Position numbers and translations under genes: made by a program
The notes under the pieces: generated by a model
What the model was told of the DNA's origin: nothing
The model's database searches: none
The model's input: the letters and a program-made list of their open reading frames with translations, nothing else
Part shown: in pieces, positions 11,654 to 24,715 of the stretch
How positions within the stretch are numbered: the stretch's first letter is position 1
Layout of the letters: every line of letters starts with the position of its first letter
Origin: Emydura subglobosa
Taxonomy: Eukaryota; Chordata; Testudines; Chelidae
Assembly (NCBI GenBank): GCA_007922225.1
Contig: ML680055.1
Coordinates: 3,592,543-3,656,542 of the forward strand
Direction of reading: 5' to 3'
Length of the DNA: 64,000 bases

Positions 11654-12700
11654 TGTGACACACTGCACCCCATGTGCACCCTTACAGTGTGATTGTGAAT
11701 CATTCATGTTCACCCTTACAGTGTGATTGTGTATTGTTTAATGCAAAGTGTGTCAGGTAAGGTGTTTCTGGAATGCTCATGACATGCGGAACATTATGGT
11801 TATAGGGATACGTTTGCTGCAATGTCTTGTGTGTGGTTATGAAGCTCTGCTATGTAATATTCCCAAATATGTGTCTCACGTGGCTTGAGGCAGATCTAGG
11901 CAAACACTAAAAGCAGAGAAGTAGTTCACTCCTCACTAAGGCATGCATAAAGCAACACAGCTCTTCCAGGAACAATGGACTAGTGTAAGCATCGATAATG
12001 GGATGCTCATGTGACCCAGGACATGGAAGGATCCATGCACAGACACTCTTTGTCACCTGACCCTGAAGGCGGTGGTGTGAAGGAACATGTTAAAAAAGGG
12101 GACATTTTGCTCGCTCACTCTCTTCCACTTCCATCTACAAAACAACATCAAGAAACCGAAGGACTATCCACAGGGGGAGGGCCTGGTTGAAGGAGTTCAG
12201 CCAGCCTGTGGTGAGCATTATCTGACTTTGTGAGGTTACTGAAGGTGTTCAAATCTGATTTATATTCCTCTCACTTATAATCACTTAAAATCTTTCTGTA
12301 CTTAGTAAATTTGTTTGTTTGTTTTATCCAAAGCAGTGCATGTGGTTTCGTGTGTGTTAGAGAGTTCATTCAGAGTGACAGAGCTGGTGCATATCAATTT
12401 ATTTGATAAACTGAGCTTGCATAGTTCAGTGGGCTGCACTGAACATTTCAAGATGGAAGTTCCTAGGGTTGCATCTGGGACTGAGGGTGTTTCTTGGGGT
12501 CATTCTATGGCATAATCCCATGAGAGGCTGGCCAGAAGCACTCACTCACTGAGCTTTGGGCCGCTAGCTTGCAGGAGGCTGTGCGTGGGCTGACCCAGGA
12601 GTGAGGGTTCACACAGCGGAGCAAGTGCAAGAGGGGTCCCAGGAGTGAGGGACTGGGGTGACACAGCTATACACCAGTGCAGATTGCAGAGGGGTAGAGA
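11654..12700 (+). mobile_element. LTR family B, copy 1
   Basis: Starts tgtgacacactgcaccccat. The sequence is shared from end to end with 56951-58078 (+) and 33315-34421 (-). It contains a near-duplicate 34-bp unit close to the start (cccttacagtgtgattgtg at about 11681 and 11715), present in all copies. The 3' end here is degraded: other copies end gcagaggggaacgtcaca. No coding content, so a solo LTR. Superfamily not determined. Confidence 0.7.
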
Positions 12701-14473
12701 GATTTCTGAGATCTTTGATCCTTGTCTGTGTGCTATTGTCAGTCTCATACACATCATCCTCTTCAACCTCTCAATGTTTTCATGCTTTCCTGTCATAGGA
12801 CAGTTTCAGTCTCTCTTCCTTCAGCATTCAGGAGAGGAAAAAAGTTACATACATGGGAAACAGCACTGAATCTCTTTCCCTGATCCATATATGTATTGGT
12901 CCTGATCATTCAGATCAGATGTCAAACCAAGTTCCTGGTGACTGGATCGCCAATGCACTTTTTGCAACTATCAGGGTGTTTGTTCTGGTCAAATTCTGGA
13001 AACAATAAATAGTCATAATATTTACAGCAGCAATTAGAGACCTACGTGAGATTGGGGTGTCATTCTGCTAGGTTCTGTACAAGCACATAATGAGAGACAG
13101 TCCCTGCCTGGAAGGGATTATAATCTAAGCATAATCTTGCAAAGATTTAAACACATTCATAACTTTATGCACTCTTCAGTTGTCTGCCTTGAACAAGATT
13201 ATTCTTGTGTGTAAAATTACACACATACTTAAGTCTTCGCAGGATCAGGGCCAAAGTAAATTTGCATTCACTGCCTTCTTTCTCAACGTCCTTTGTTTGT
13301 TCTAGCTGCCTGTTACGTATTTTCTTAAACTAAGACTATAAACTATTTCTGGCAAGACAATGTTTTGCTGTCTATCTCAATAGCACCTAGTAAAATGGGA
13401 CCCCAACAAGGAACTATTATAATAATATTTCTGCTTTATTTTCCACTGGATATGAGGTTCCCTTCACTTTCTGTTTTGAACTGTGGTGAGGCATGGCTCC
13501 AGAGCTGGTTATATTTCAGTGCCAGAGAATGTGATTCCTACTATAGATGTGTGGGTTCCTATAATTAAGGTTTCCTAACATTTTCCTTTATGGGCCTCTC
13601 TTTCAGTTGCCTATAACTTTGCCAAATTGTTCAGGATGAAATTTTCCATGCCTGCTCCCTGCCTCAAGCTGATTTAGTTTAGTTTAGTTTCAGCAAGAGC
13701 AACTCAACCATTTTCAAGAATGAAGTTGGGGGAAAATAGAAAATTTGCTAACATCCAAATATTTTTGTTTCTTTGAAGAACCCTACAGCCTCTGGGGCTT
13801 GGAGCAGGAAGTTGACGTTTGGCAGGGAGATAGTTCAGGAATATGAAAGATGCCTTTTTCAGTCCTCATGAAAATCTGCTCATATTTGGCTAAGGTATAA
13901 CCCTCTGAATAACAATTTCATGTGCTCAGTGGAGTTCGTTAAAGACTTTCTGCTAAAATATCTGAACATTCAGTCTGCACTGAGCATGCTCCAGAATATT
14001 GAGCACCTTTGGTAAAATTGCAACTCACAGGAGCCTCGTGGTTCCTGGCTCAGCACACCTTCACCTAGACCAATTTAATTTACCAACGTTAATTCTGTGC
14101 ACTTCACAGCCCTTGTTATCAAGCAAGATCTCATCTCCCTGTATTAGGATGCCAGCAAGTATCATTTCCCTCATTGTATCCATGAAGTAACAGAGATTGC
14201 TCAAGGGCTTTTAGGACCTTTTAGCTGGCATTCAAAACAAAGTATACTGCTGTCTCTGCTTCCAGGTCAATACACTAACTCTGTAGCCTAACCAGCAATA
14301 TCAACTCTGTAGCCTGTCCAGCAATATCTCCATTCAGCACCTCTTTGGTGCTGCTATTTATTCAGTGCTATCATTCCTGTAGTATTTGCCATTATCAGAG
14401 TGTCCACAATAAGCTAGGTGCTACCCACAGAAGCTCCAAAGTTTCAGTAGCATGCAAAGATCTAAGGTAATTA
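12701..14473. other. Non-coding stretch with a short repeat
   Basis: Around 13030-13140 lies an interspersed-repeat piece (attctgctaggttctgtaca ... gagacagtccctgcctggaa) related to those near 960 and 50000. A (tttag)n-like run is at 13672-13690. No gene recognised. Confidence 0.5.
14277..14328. repeat. 26-bp tandem duplication
   Basis: The unit beginning aactctgtagcct occurs at 14277-14302 and 14303-14328 with two differences, an imperfect local duplication. Confidence 0.85.
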
Positions 14474-14705
14474 TATGGCCCCAATTACTATAGTATCTGA
14501 GCACCTCACAATCCTTAATTATATGTATCCTCACAACCCCCTTGTGAGATAGGGCACTGCTATGATCCCCATTGCACAGATCGGGAACTGAGGCACAAAG
14601 GCTAAGTGACTTGCCTAAGGTCATACAGTAAGTCTGTGGCAGAGAAGGGAATTGAGCTCAGGTCTCAAGTCCTAAGGTAATGGTTTAACCACTAGTCTAT
14701 CCTTC
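14474..14705 (-). repeat. MIR-type SINE, nearly full length
   Basis: Read on the minus strand it follows the MIR order: tRNA-like gtggttaaaccattacctta-type head at about 14690, the ctgccacagacttactg block, ttgggcaagtcac-like, then cctcagttcccgatctgtgc and a 3' tail to 14474 (gtgctcagatactatagtaa). The same 3' end, gaggtgctcagatactac, is seen at 39998 and 24670. Confidence 0.8.
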
Positions 14706-16659
14706 CTCCCTAAGCCTAATTGAACCTTATATGAATTCACATGAATGCATTTTACCCTGTGTTTATAAAGCACCATTTACATGTAAGAAACTATGAAGGT
14801 TATTGTTAATAATCATTAATAAATATTTCTGCCCTTTGCTTCCAGTCAGAACCAGGAAGGGCAGAGACATAAAGTATAAGAAGTAATAAGGGAAAAGCTG
14901 AATGGCTATGAAATTTTGAATTTCAGAAACGTTTCACTTTGGGGCTCAGTTCGAACTTTTCGGTGCAGCTTTGGATCAGTTCTGATTTTATCTGAACCAG
15001 GTGTCGTGTGCCTAAGCTCAAGTTCGAGAGTAAAGATGAACATTGCCAATATGAGGTGTTCAAAAATCAGGCCCCCGAAATTCATGAGATTAGCTTTAAA
15101 ATGGTGTGCTTTTTTTTTTTTTTTTTTAAATAAGTGATTCTTTTTTGTTTGCTCTCAAGACCCCATCTACTTAGTTTATCAAGAACTCAGTCTGACTAAA
15201 GTCTCATTACTCAGATTCCTTTATAAGGCATACAGCAAAGCTATGCCGAGTTGATCAGACTCAAGCAGTAGGGGAGTCGGTCTAGGGTGTAGCACACATC
15301 CATAGTTACACACCAAATCCCTTCCTTCATATACATTTACACATCACATTACATTTACTATACATTGCATTACACAGTTTTGGACTGGCTTAGTTATTTT
15401 GCAGGAACCAATCTTTGCGCAGCATGCTTTGTTCACACATTTTCCACTCTCAACTTACTTCTTACCTGATTTTACATTCTTGATTTATTTTGTTCATTTT
15501 TGTTTGTTTGTAGTAAATGGCTCCCTGGGTATTCTCCATCTTTTCTTGGCTAGTTCAGATATTTTGTGTCTTGGCTTATTGACCCATTTACTTAACTAAC
15601 AGAGCACAAATATTTCATTTTTACCCTGCTAATTAATTTATCTCCCTAATTCTGCTGTCCAAGAAATTAGGCCTCCCTCATGTTTAATTACTTATGTCAG
15701 GACAGGACTACATTCCTATGTAGGTTGCATTCGGGCTCATGTTTTTAAGCTTTTCTTTGCAACCACAATTGCTAGAAACTTACTTTTTTTAAAAAAAGAA
15801 AAAACTAAGATTCTCATGTCATTGGGCTTTAAGAAAATCACCCACGTATCACAAGAGCCATGATTAAATAGCAGGAGTTGGCTATGCTGCAGACAAACAC
15901 ACACAAAACAAACAGCGCCATCAGCTGAAACGCACAGCTGACTAACTGCTCAAACTCTAGGAATTGGTGGTGTTCTCTTACAGCCGTTGTCTTGGATTGT
16001 TTTCAGAATTCGGTTTGGTTTTGTGCCGTCTCTGAGCATCTGCCATGGGCATGGGCAGCACTGAAGAGACCTTTTCAGAGAAGGAATGCTTCTGGATCTC
16101 AGGGAACTAGATGGAGGCATCAGTGAACGTCACATCAAGCAATGAATAGCCTGAGAAACTCACTCACAGCCACTGCTGCTCTGAAACTGCAGGTGCGGTG
16201 CAACAGAATGGACAGGGAGGACGCTGTGCCTGGTAATACAGTTTAAATAATCCCTTCAGTCATCCCATTCTTCTGCTGCTTTGTTTGCCCACTCGTGTCC
16301 CTGATACGGCAGTAATCACTCATGCTAGATTCAGTCACTTACCAACAAACTCTGAACTGAGATGATGGGCTTGCTAACACGCAGCCTGGGAAATCAGCCC
16401 CTCTCTGACCCTTTGGCGATAGCACATTATGCAGTGGCTGTTATAATCAAGTAAAGATAGACATGGCTTGGAGTGACACTTGTTGTCATGCGGCTACAGC
16501 CCAGATTAGCATCTACCAGGGGGATGGGCGGGAGAAGAGAGGAAATATTTGTATATTCTCTAGTCATCACTTTATTTCGATTTGCACAGAATAAAAACTA
16601 GGGGGTGAAGTTTCCAGAATATGATTATATTTAAATTATTGTAGCACTAGAGCCTGATA
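14706..16659. other. Non-coding stretch
   Basis: Bases 14900-15050 contain a tttcagaaacgtttcac / cagttcgaacttttcgg stretch that looks like another decayed short element. A poly(T) run is at 15111-15127. Interspersed repeat F recurs at 15730-15900. No gene recognised. Confidence 0.45.
15730..15900. repeat. Interspersed repeat F, copy 2
   Basis: Contains aagcttttctttgcaaccac, a run of T then A around 15783-15806, actaagattctcatgtcatt and agcaggagttggc, in the same order as the copy at 3660-3830. Confidence 0.5.
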
Positions 16660-18015
16660 TAGATTGAGGAGATATGACAATAGAAGAAGTCAGAAAAGCC
16701 TAACCTAAAAATGGGGAGGCAGCAGGCAAGGATAACGTTACTGGAGAGATGTTTAAAGCAAGTGAAGAAACAACCCTCCAGACTTTCCTTGGGTTTTAGA
16801 CTAGAACATGGAGTTAAGAACCAAACCCTGTGGGAAAGAGGCCTCAGACTAAAATTGCCAAAGAAATGTGACTTCACCTACTGCAATAACTGGAGAGGAA
16901 TCCTGGAAAGCATGAAGAAATGAATATATCTCCAACTTAGAAAGGAATGAGCAAGTTTTAGGCCAGTGAGACCATATGTTGTTCTCAAACATACTATAGA
17001 ACAAAGTGTGGAGCAGCAAGCACCTCTTGTGGTAAAGTTTAGTTTTTCAGAAGGTTTTTGACAATGGACACGGAGATAGTCTTTGGAAAATTATGCCATA
17101 CTATGGAAGATCAGCAAAAATAATTAGAATCATCAGGGATCTATATGATAATGCTGAATGCGCAGGCAGAGATGGTGACATCAATGAATGGTTTGCAGTG
17201 AGTATTATGTCCTCATTATTGTTTGTACTGGTCATTGACTATGTCATAAGGAAAGCAACAGTAGAAGGCAACCAAGGAATTTTATGGACAAATTAGATTG
17301 CCTTGTTTTTGACAATGGCATTGTTTTGCTTAGTTCAACACATCATTTAACGGAAGATGAGATGCAACTTTTTGCTGACAGAGCAAAACCAGTTGGTTTA
17401 TTCATCAACAATAGGAAGACAATATATATGGCTGTCAATGTCCTACGAAGTAAATCACTTTGCCTATCAAGGGAGTGAGGTCTGCAATGGTGATGACACC
17501 ATGCTAGATGTCAGGCAACTAACATCAAAAGCAGCAAAAAACTTGCATGTGCTTGGAAAGATTTGGAAAAGTAGCATGATTGGCACTGACACAACATACA
17601 AATCTTTAACACCGGCTTCATATCTGTCCTTGTTTATGGAGCAGAATCCTGGAAATCTATGACAGAAATTGATAAAATCAACACATTCCAAAGTAAATGC
17701 CTGTGAAAGTTCTTCAGAATTCCTTTCAGAAAGAGGTTCTCACAATCTCAGAAATTCTGAGAGCAAACCAACCTACAGCATCAAACAGGGTCACACAACT
17801 ATGGACATATTTAGGACATAATTTAAGCATGCCACCCACACAACATCCATGTCAACTGATAATATGGGCACCCCTGGAAAGAGAAAAAGAGGATAACCTG
17901 GAGAAACATTACACAACACAATAGAGAAAGAAACCAAATACATCAACATGGCACTCTAGAAGCCCAAACGCAAGACTGAAATAAATGGTGGAAACTGGTG
18001 TCCATCCTATACACC
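16660..18015 (+). pseudogene. Decayed LINE reverse transcriptase (RTEX-like?)
   Basis: Pieces of one LINE ORF2 can be read in order across several frames. They are an N-terminal RT segment resembling EEVRKA...GKDNVTGEMFKA (about 16680-16760); LKLPKKCDFTYCNNWRGI (about 16850-16905); DSLWKIMPYYGRSAKIIRII near 17080; INEWFAV...SSLLFVLVIDYVIRKAT near 17180-17260; and a C-terminal KRKRITWRN...KWWKLVSILYT near 17880-18015. This is the order of an endonuclease-type LINE RT. The catalytic FADD box reads FDNG at about 17310 and the TGVRQG segment is missing, so the enzyme is dead. Several frameshifts and stops. Clade placement from memory is uncertain. Confidence 0.75.
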
Positions 18016-18094
18016 TGATAGTGTGGGGGGATAAAGAGAGAAACAAGCACATACGATTCCCAGTTATGGACCAGGACTCCATTGACCAATAGAT

Positions 18095-18600
18095 CTGGGT
18101 GAATTTTTTAACACAAAGCTTCTTTCTTGGCAAAAAAGGTAGATTTGGCAACACAAACATTTTTCAAATTTGTGTTGATTGTGCTGAATTGTTTTGGTTA
18201 AAACAAAACCAAACCAAACCAAACCCAGGAATCCTAAGAAGAATTCTGAAAAAAATTAAAACATTTCAGCTGGAAATTTTTGAAAGGAAACATTTCAATT
18301 TTTTGGGTTCAGAATAATATTTCATTACAAAATTTCCTTTTTTTTTTTTTTTTTAAATAAAAAACAAAAAATGCACAAAGTTAAAATTAAACATTTCATC
18401 GTGGGCTAAATGAAAAGTTTAGTTCAACCTAAAATTAATTTTCTTTACCTTTTCGATTCACGCAAAAATAAATAAATAAATAAATAAAAAATGCAGAAAC
18501 GTTTTATTTTCGGTTTTACCTGAAATGATTTTCTCCCCCCATTTTTTTTTTTTGGAATTTCCAGCAAACTGAAAAATCGGTTTTTCACCTAGCTCCATCA
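18095..18600. mobile_element. A/T-rich short element, family T-like
   Basis: Runs of ttttttttt, aaaatttcc, tttgaaaggaaac and gaaaaatcggtttttcacct fill this stretch; the end cctagctccatcaac resembles the agctct(a) ends of other copies. Includes a (aaacc)n run at 18203-18225 and a (taaa)n run at 18466-18490. Borders approximate. Confidence 0.45.
18466..18490. repeat. (TAAA)n microsatellite
   Basis: About six taaa units in a row, lying inside an A/T-rich element. Confidence 0.9.
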
Positions 18601-19599
18601 ACCAAGGATGCCTATTCTTGGGGTAGCCGTTTCTACAAGGGTGAATCCGGGGCGAATCTTGTGCAAGGGACCTCTTGCCCACATCCTTGCCAGTGGTTTA
18701 GAATATAATCCTCAAATTATAAATCCACCAAAATGACTGCACAATGACTGCCCATCCCTTTAAAAGCCCCCATCCCACTTCACACCTCTTATCACCACTC
18801 CCGCTTTTTTCCAGGTTTAGATAGAGTCGGATGGGCTTTACCCAGATCTATTGACCATTAGGACTTGTATTTCAAACCAGGCTGGGGTAGAGGAGAGATT
18901 CTGGTAGGCAGGTGCTATGGCTCAGGGTTTGATATCATTCCTATGATATCCTTCTATCTTCATTCACTGGGTTTCTGAAACATTCCCTTTTTGGAGGTGC
19001 TGGTGGCCAGTTTACACAAGAGCTCCTAGCACTGTTGGAGCTGAACTGGGTGTAGAAAGGGCTTCTGAGGAACTGTTCAAATGCTAAGTGGTTCAATCTG
19101 TTAATTTCTCAGTCCAGCTTTGTTAGCACTTTTTTTCAAACTGAATTTTTATTTATTTCATGCAATTTATTTTTTTTTAAATGTGAAGCTACTGAAAGTA
19201 CGAGAATTTGTGTGGATAATTTATCCTTGTTCATTAGTAATAGGAGAGTCGTTCATGTACTTCATAAGTGCATGAGTGCAAATGTGTTGTTTTCCGTCAA
19301 CCGACATAAAATGCGATGATGCATGTTTCTAGATGTTAAGGGACATATTTTAGGAAGGGCAAAAGCTGGCTTGCCGGCTCACTTTGGCACATGTCTGAGT
19401 TGTATTTTCATGCACACCAAGTCTGATGCATATGCACAACCCCTTATTTGCACAAGCAGATACCTACAGTCACACTGAAAGAGTTGCATACATTCTGGAG
19501 TTTGCACACATGCTACTTGGGCAGACAAAGAAGTGTGCATGTAGTTTAGCGCACACAATTTGGACAACTTGACTTTAAGCAGTTCCACTCATGGCCACT
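18601..19599. other. Non-coding stretch without recognised features
   Basis: No repeat family or gene recognised. ORFs are short and lack any domain. Confidence 0.5.
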
Positions 19600-20211
19600 G
19601 GCGTGGAGCATAAAATGGCAGGGGTCTTTGTCTCCACTATTGCTTTTGCCCTGCAATGGCCTATCTGGCTACATCTTTTGTGGACAACCCTTCAGCCAGG
19701 TCACCTGTTTCCAGTTCTGTCCCTTACAGGGTAACAGAAGGACATCTAAAGAATCCCCACCAACATCCAAACAGAAGATCCTTCTGCCCATCTCCCATGG
19801 ACTGTAGAGTTCCTTCTTTGCTCCTTTGCCTAAGAGCTGCTTTCTGTGGACACTCTTCTTCCTAGCTGGTTTCCCCACTGCCTCCTCTCCACAGAGACTC
19901 CAGCAGTTTCTCCCAGAGATCTCTGTTTCTTACAGGCCCTATCTCAGGGCTTCCCACAGACCCCTAACCTGCTCACTGTGGTTTTCTCCAGCCTGCCTTC
20001 ACAGGCCCTTCCCAGAAAGAACTCCCCTTGCTCCTCAGTCCTAAGTCTTTCTCTTCACTGAGTTCCCCACTCTCTCTTGTCCTTCCTGATCCTTTCACGA
20101 GTGGGATTGCTAATTGTAACTGAATCCAGATCAGGACCAGCTCGGGGTTAACTGCTACTCACAGGCAAGGCCAAGCCAAACTCCCCTTAAAGGGCTAGCC
20201 AGCTTGTGACA
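19600..20211 (-). mobile_element. CT-rich LTR-like stretch
   Basis: On the minus strand it begins tgtcacaagctggctagccc at 20211, an LTR-type TG start, followed by cctttaagg and a long purine-rich (CT-rich on plus) body. This composition is typical of some turtle LTRs. The far border and the family are not established. The overlapping ORFs of 65-72 residues in three frames are composition effects. Confidence 0.35.
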
Positions 20212-20631
20212 CTATCCCTGTACACTATTGTCTCTTTTTGACCTGAGTGGCTAGTGGAATTGCAGGACTCTGCGGATGCTCCTGATGGAAGGAGAAATTG
20301 ATGGAGTGACTGGGTGAGGTATTCTCTTTGAGAGTGTCTTGTTGATTTCAAGGAACGCACAAACTGCTGCTTCCCGAATGCAGGAAGAGCCAAGAGCAGA
20401 TTCTTAGCTTATAGCCCCCAAGCCATTTTAGCCAACAGACTCAAAAGCTCTCTCCCTAGCGTTTCCCAGCTTACTTGCTTGGCTTTCTTGCTTTTTACCT
20501 CTGCCTCTCTCCATTCCTCTGGTTTCAGTTTCTCTCTCTTTCTCTTTCACACACACATGCACCCACTGATCCCACCTCCCCACCATCACCAGTCACTATA
20601 TCCAGCTGGGGCTTGTTTCCAGGCTGACTCT

Positions 20632-20800
20632 ATGGGTATGTTTACACTGCAGTTAAACACCCACAACTGACTCCGGCTACAGGATTGTTTAATTGTTTGG
20701 GCTGGGCAGGAGCCTGGGCTCTGGGACTCCAGCTCCAACCCAGATGTCTGCACCACAATTAAAACAGCCCCACAGCCCGAACCTCCAGTTGCATAATTGC
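20632..20800 (+). mobile_element. Short DNA transposon, 3'-truncated
   Basis: Starts gggtatgtttacactgcagt, then ttaaacaccc, and includes gcctgggctctgggactcca and caattaaaacagccccacag. I recognise this as a common turtle MITE whose full form ends agtgtagacatacc; the 3' inverted end is missing here. Confidence 0.55.
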
Positions 20801-21755
20801 TTTGCAGAACCCTATCAGGCCTTAAAGGTCTCTTATAACTTTCCTGAATGAAGGGTGTGGTCCCACATCAGTGTGAATGAGGTTTTAACCCAGCTCTAAT
20901 GCTATTTAAGGTCATTAAACAGCACAAGTGAGGCACAGCGGAAAAAGCAAAATTAATGCTGCCATTGGAAAAGCTGATTTTGCAATTAAATTGGAAATAA
21001 ATTGCCAGCAGATAATACTGATCTCTGATCCTGTATGTCTTAATACATTTGCGGTATGTGCTTTAAATCCATTTTACTGTTTCCTTTGCAGATAAATAGA
21101 AACTCTGATTTCCACAGCGTCCATCAGATGGGCATAGAGCAAGTCTATCTGCTTTATGTTACCCATGTGCATCAGAAATTGTAGGAATAATTGGGGTAGA
21201 TGTAGTAAAATTAAAACAAGCAGCTTCACAGTTGTTTTCTACAGTAATCTGTTTAGCAGGAAATCTGAAGACAGATTTCCATGGCGATAAGAAAGAACCT
21301 TCCTACCTGCTTCCAAAATGTGGGGTTATCACTTTGTAACAACCATGAAATTTTAGTAATTCATTTGGGCCTGAATAGAGTAACTATTAAACACTAATCA
21401 TTTCAGTCCTTCTGATATGATCCCTGCCTCCCCCAACGTCCCTCGCAGAAACCCCAAGATCAGAGTAGAAAGGCATGGATAATCTCCTAATCTAGATCCC
21501 GATTAGAACATCAATGGAATCAGAAAGCAAAATGGCAAATCAAATGCAACCTGGTTGCCAGCAGCTGGAGCAAGATAGCAGTTACACAGCACTTAGTGGG
21601 ATGTGGCTGATCTGCAAAGAACAGGCCTCAGGCTGTGTCATTTAAGGCTGCTGTGTCCCCCTTGTGTGTGTTCCTGCTTCATCATCATCCTGAGGTCTTG
21701 TTTGTATTAGAAACATCACACTAGTGGTAACAAAATGGATGTTAAATTGAGCAAG
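20801..21755. other. AT-rich unique stretch, conserved-element-like
   Basis: No repeat recognised. Bases 20890-21130 contain aaaattaatgctgccattgg, ttttgcaattaaattggaaa and ctgtttcctttgcagataaa. Bases 21190-21300 contain gtaggaataattggggtaga. The low CpG, homeobox-like AT cores and absence of repeats resemble vertebrate conserved non-coding DNA. Not tested by alignment. Confidence 0.3.
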
Positions 21756-22165
21756 TTAAAGGTAAGTGACACAGTGGGGATTGAACCAGGGACCTTGAGA
21801 GCTAAAAGCATGAGCCACTACTACAGCTTGAACTAAAAAGCAAGGTCTCTTTAAGAAGCTAGTACCTGTTCTGTTCACAGCATATACACAGAGCCAGTAG
21901 ATCACAACAAACACTGATGCTGGAAGGTTGCAACAGAACACCACTTAATTTTTAAAATCCAGAAGGCTAAAACACAAGAACTTGAAAACAGTGTGAGGGG
22001 CACAATTCATCCTACCCACCTTTAACCTGGCTTTTCTCCAGACTGACTCTCCCCACACACTTTGCCTTCTAGCCTTCAAGCAGGACCAGGAATCCCCCTC
22101 TGCCTTTAAAGTGATCTTGCAATTCCAACACAGTCTTCCATACGTCACAGTATCCTCTATGGTTC
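21756..22165 (-). repeat. tRNA-derived composite repeat, copy 1
   Basis: Read on the minus strand, a tail block (tggattttaaaaattaagtg then gttctgttgcaacc) precedes gaacagaacaggtac and then a tRNA-like block at 21765-21835 with a B-box-like ggttcaatccc (revcomp at 21778-21788). The same blocks occur at 36640-37145 but in the other order. A tRNA-Lys-like cryptodiran SINE relation is plausible but not shown. Confidence 0.5.
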
Positions 22166-24483
22166 AGGTGCAGAGGGCAACCTGTGACACACACACACAC
22201 CAATGGGTTATGTACATCCTCTGATCAAAGGAAGCTCAGCTCATGCATCTGAAACCCCCCCAGAGGTTCAAATCCTAGATGAACCCACGCTTGTGTGATG
22301 GCTGCCATCTTTGCTGATACACAGGAGCCTGAACCAAGAAGAAGGTCCCTAGTGTGTGTATCTCAGCACGTGTCCGTCTACGTGCCGCAAATGCAGGCTG
22401 AAGAAGCTGAAAGCATCAAACCTAATATTCAGCATTAGGGGCTTGAGCTTTGGAGAAAGTGCACATGTAGAAACAGCTAGAGTTACTAGTGTGGCCTCCT
22501 TGTGTTTCTGACTCCATACATCTGCCGATCTTCCTCCACATGTTGCTTCCTTTACAAATGAATGCCCCAGTGCAGGGACGATAGACAGTCCTCCCTCAGT
22601 GGTAAAATGATTTGTGCTGTTACAGACACGTAGGGTGAAGAAATCTCAGAGGAATTTGCTAGCACATCCTGCAGGTTTCTCTCAGCCTTGGCGTCTCCTA
22701 GAGAGCTCAGAAGTCTAACGGCACCTCCTGGAGCAGCGTAATGATAACTCAGTCTTGGATTCTCTGAGACGCCTCAAGAGAGCACTTGAAAATGCTCTGC
22801 AATTTTCTCGAGGAAAGAGTGGCTGAATTTCTTGTAATTTCCACCATTTATTTCTGAAATTCTTTCCCCGGTCCACCTGCTCGCCTGGTCTTCCACGTAG
22901 CAATGACACGCAAGTCAGAGTTAACATTCAAAACGTCTTGTGCAATTATTATCCAGAGTGGCTTTTCACTGTAAGAGGGGAATAACCATGAGTTGGATCC
23001 TTAAATGGGAAAAATGATCTCTTTATACTGAATTGCTCATTTACATTTACCATAGCTTAATGGAGATCACGAGGACGGGGTTTAAAAATAGGTGTCTTGT
23101 TGGAGGTGTCTTCTCACAAACCCCTTCTATGGTCAGTCTTTCTTTCTGTCCGTCTGTCTACAAATCACCATAGGATAAAAGTTTCAGAAACACCTCTGTT
23201 GCAGTGGCATGCTACGGATGGGTCATGGCCTACCCACTTTGAAAGCAGGCCCACCCAATCAGATTGTACACAGTTCATTCTGTGTTATTCTTCCAATTTT
23301 CAACATATTTTTTTACTGAGGTGCCCAGAATTGCACACAATATTCTAACTGGAACCCCATCAGAGTGATTTGAGATACTATCACCTCCCTTAAAAAAAAA
23401 TCACAGCTGTCTCCGAGATTAAATCTTATCATTCCGGTTGCCCTTGTTTGATATTATGTGAATGTGAAAGACAAGAAATCTGCTTGATTTAGAGACACAG
23501 TTTGAATCAACGTTTTAGTTTTAAAATAAGGAAGGTTATCGGTCAAATGCCACAATCTTGACAGCTTGGGAGGCAGCAACACTGATCCGATAACCTTTTT
23601 TAGATTTGTCTCCATTCCAAAAATAGATAGCTAAAACTGTCTCTGGGTCCACTGCCATTTCAAAAAATTATCAGATAGATTTCCACCTAAAGAAAAGAGT
23701 CTGCAATCACTAAATCACTGAGCATTTCAGGGCTGGAAACATGTTGTGTTTCAGAGTTGTTAGCCATCAGAACCTTTGGAAATATTGCAAACGCCCTGAG
23801 GGGAAGCCAGTCTGTTGTGCACACGCTATTCAAATGTATTTTTATAACAACAGATTGTGGTTTTATTTATTTAGCTTTTTTTCTCCCTACATATGCTTTA
23901 CTATTTTTGGTTAGCTGATGAAATATTACTATATTATGCCTCTAGACTTTTGTTACAGTATATTTATTACCTACAGTAAATGTATGTACTTCACGAACAC
24001 TAAGGAATTGGAGTTAATCTAGTTAGTGGTGGTAGATGAATTAGTCACATTGCTCGGAATACTGGAGCAATGTTAATCACATTTTATTTTAGATTTCAGG
24101 AAGGAGTGTTAAACACTTTTTTAGAGCAGATATTAATAAGCAGAGAGGGTCTTGCATGTAGACAAGATTTGAATGAAATGGGATGTCTCACACAGTAATG
24201 TGCGTCCGTACCTCAGAGTGATATAGTCGTACATGGAAGGGTTTTTAATCTTGGGGAATTAATTTAGGATCAACACCTGGGAGGAAATGGGTTAGTGGGA
24301 GTATCTTGTGCGAGTAGATTAGGGGAAGTATCTTGGTGAGGGAGAGTTTTAGAGAAAATACCTGAGGGGGAGTGAGGTAGGAAGGTCAATTTAGAGGAGT
24401 TATTTGGGCCGGGAAGTTTCACCTGGGGGGAGTAGTTAAGGGGCAAAGGAAGTGATCTTTTTAAAACAAGTTTTTCTTCAGTG
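22166..24483. other. Non-coding stretch
   Basis: A short (AC)n run lies at 22187-22201. The rest is unrecognised unique-looking sequence; 23830-24110 is AT-rich. No gene supported. Confidence 0.45.
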
Positions 24484-24715
24484 AGAGGTGAGGTGGTCTA
24501 GTGGCCAGGGCACTAGTCTCAGATGTAAGAAACCCAGCTTCAAGCCTCTCCTCTGCCACAGACTTCCTTTGTGACCTTGGGCACATCATTAAAACTCTCT
24601 GTACAGTGGAGATAATGGCACTGCCCTGCCTTACTGTGATGTTGTGAGGATACATCCATTAAAGATTTTGAGGTGCTCAAATACTGTGGTGATGGGGGCC
24701 AGATAAGTACCGGAA
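24484..24715 (+). repeat. MIR-type SINE, near full length
   Basis: Clear order: gaggtggtctagtggccagg (tRNA-like head with A box), cagcttcaagcctctcctct (degraded B box), gccacagacttcctttgtga, ccttgggcacatcattaaaa, tgttgtgaggatacatcca, and gaggtgctcaaatactgtgg at the 3' end. This is the cleanest SINE in the window and can serve as the local reference. Confidence 0.85.
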
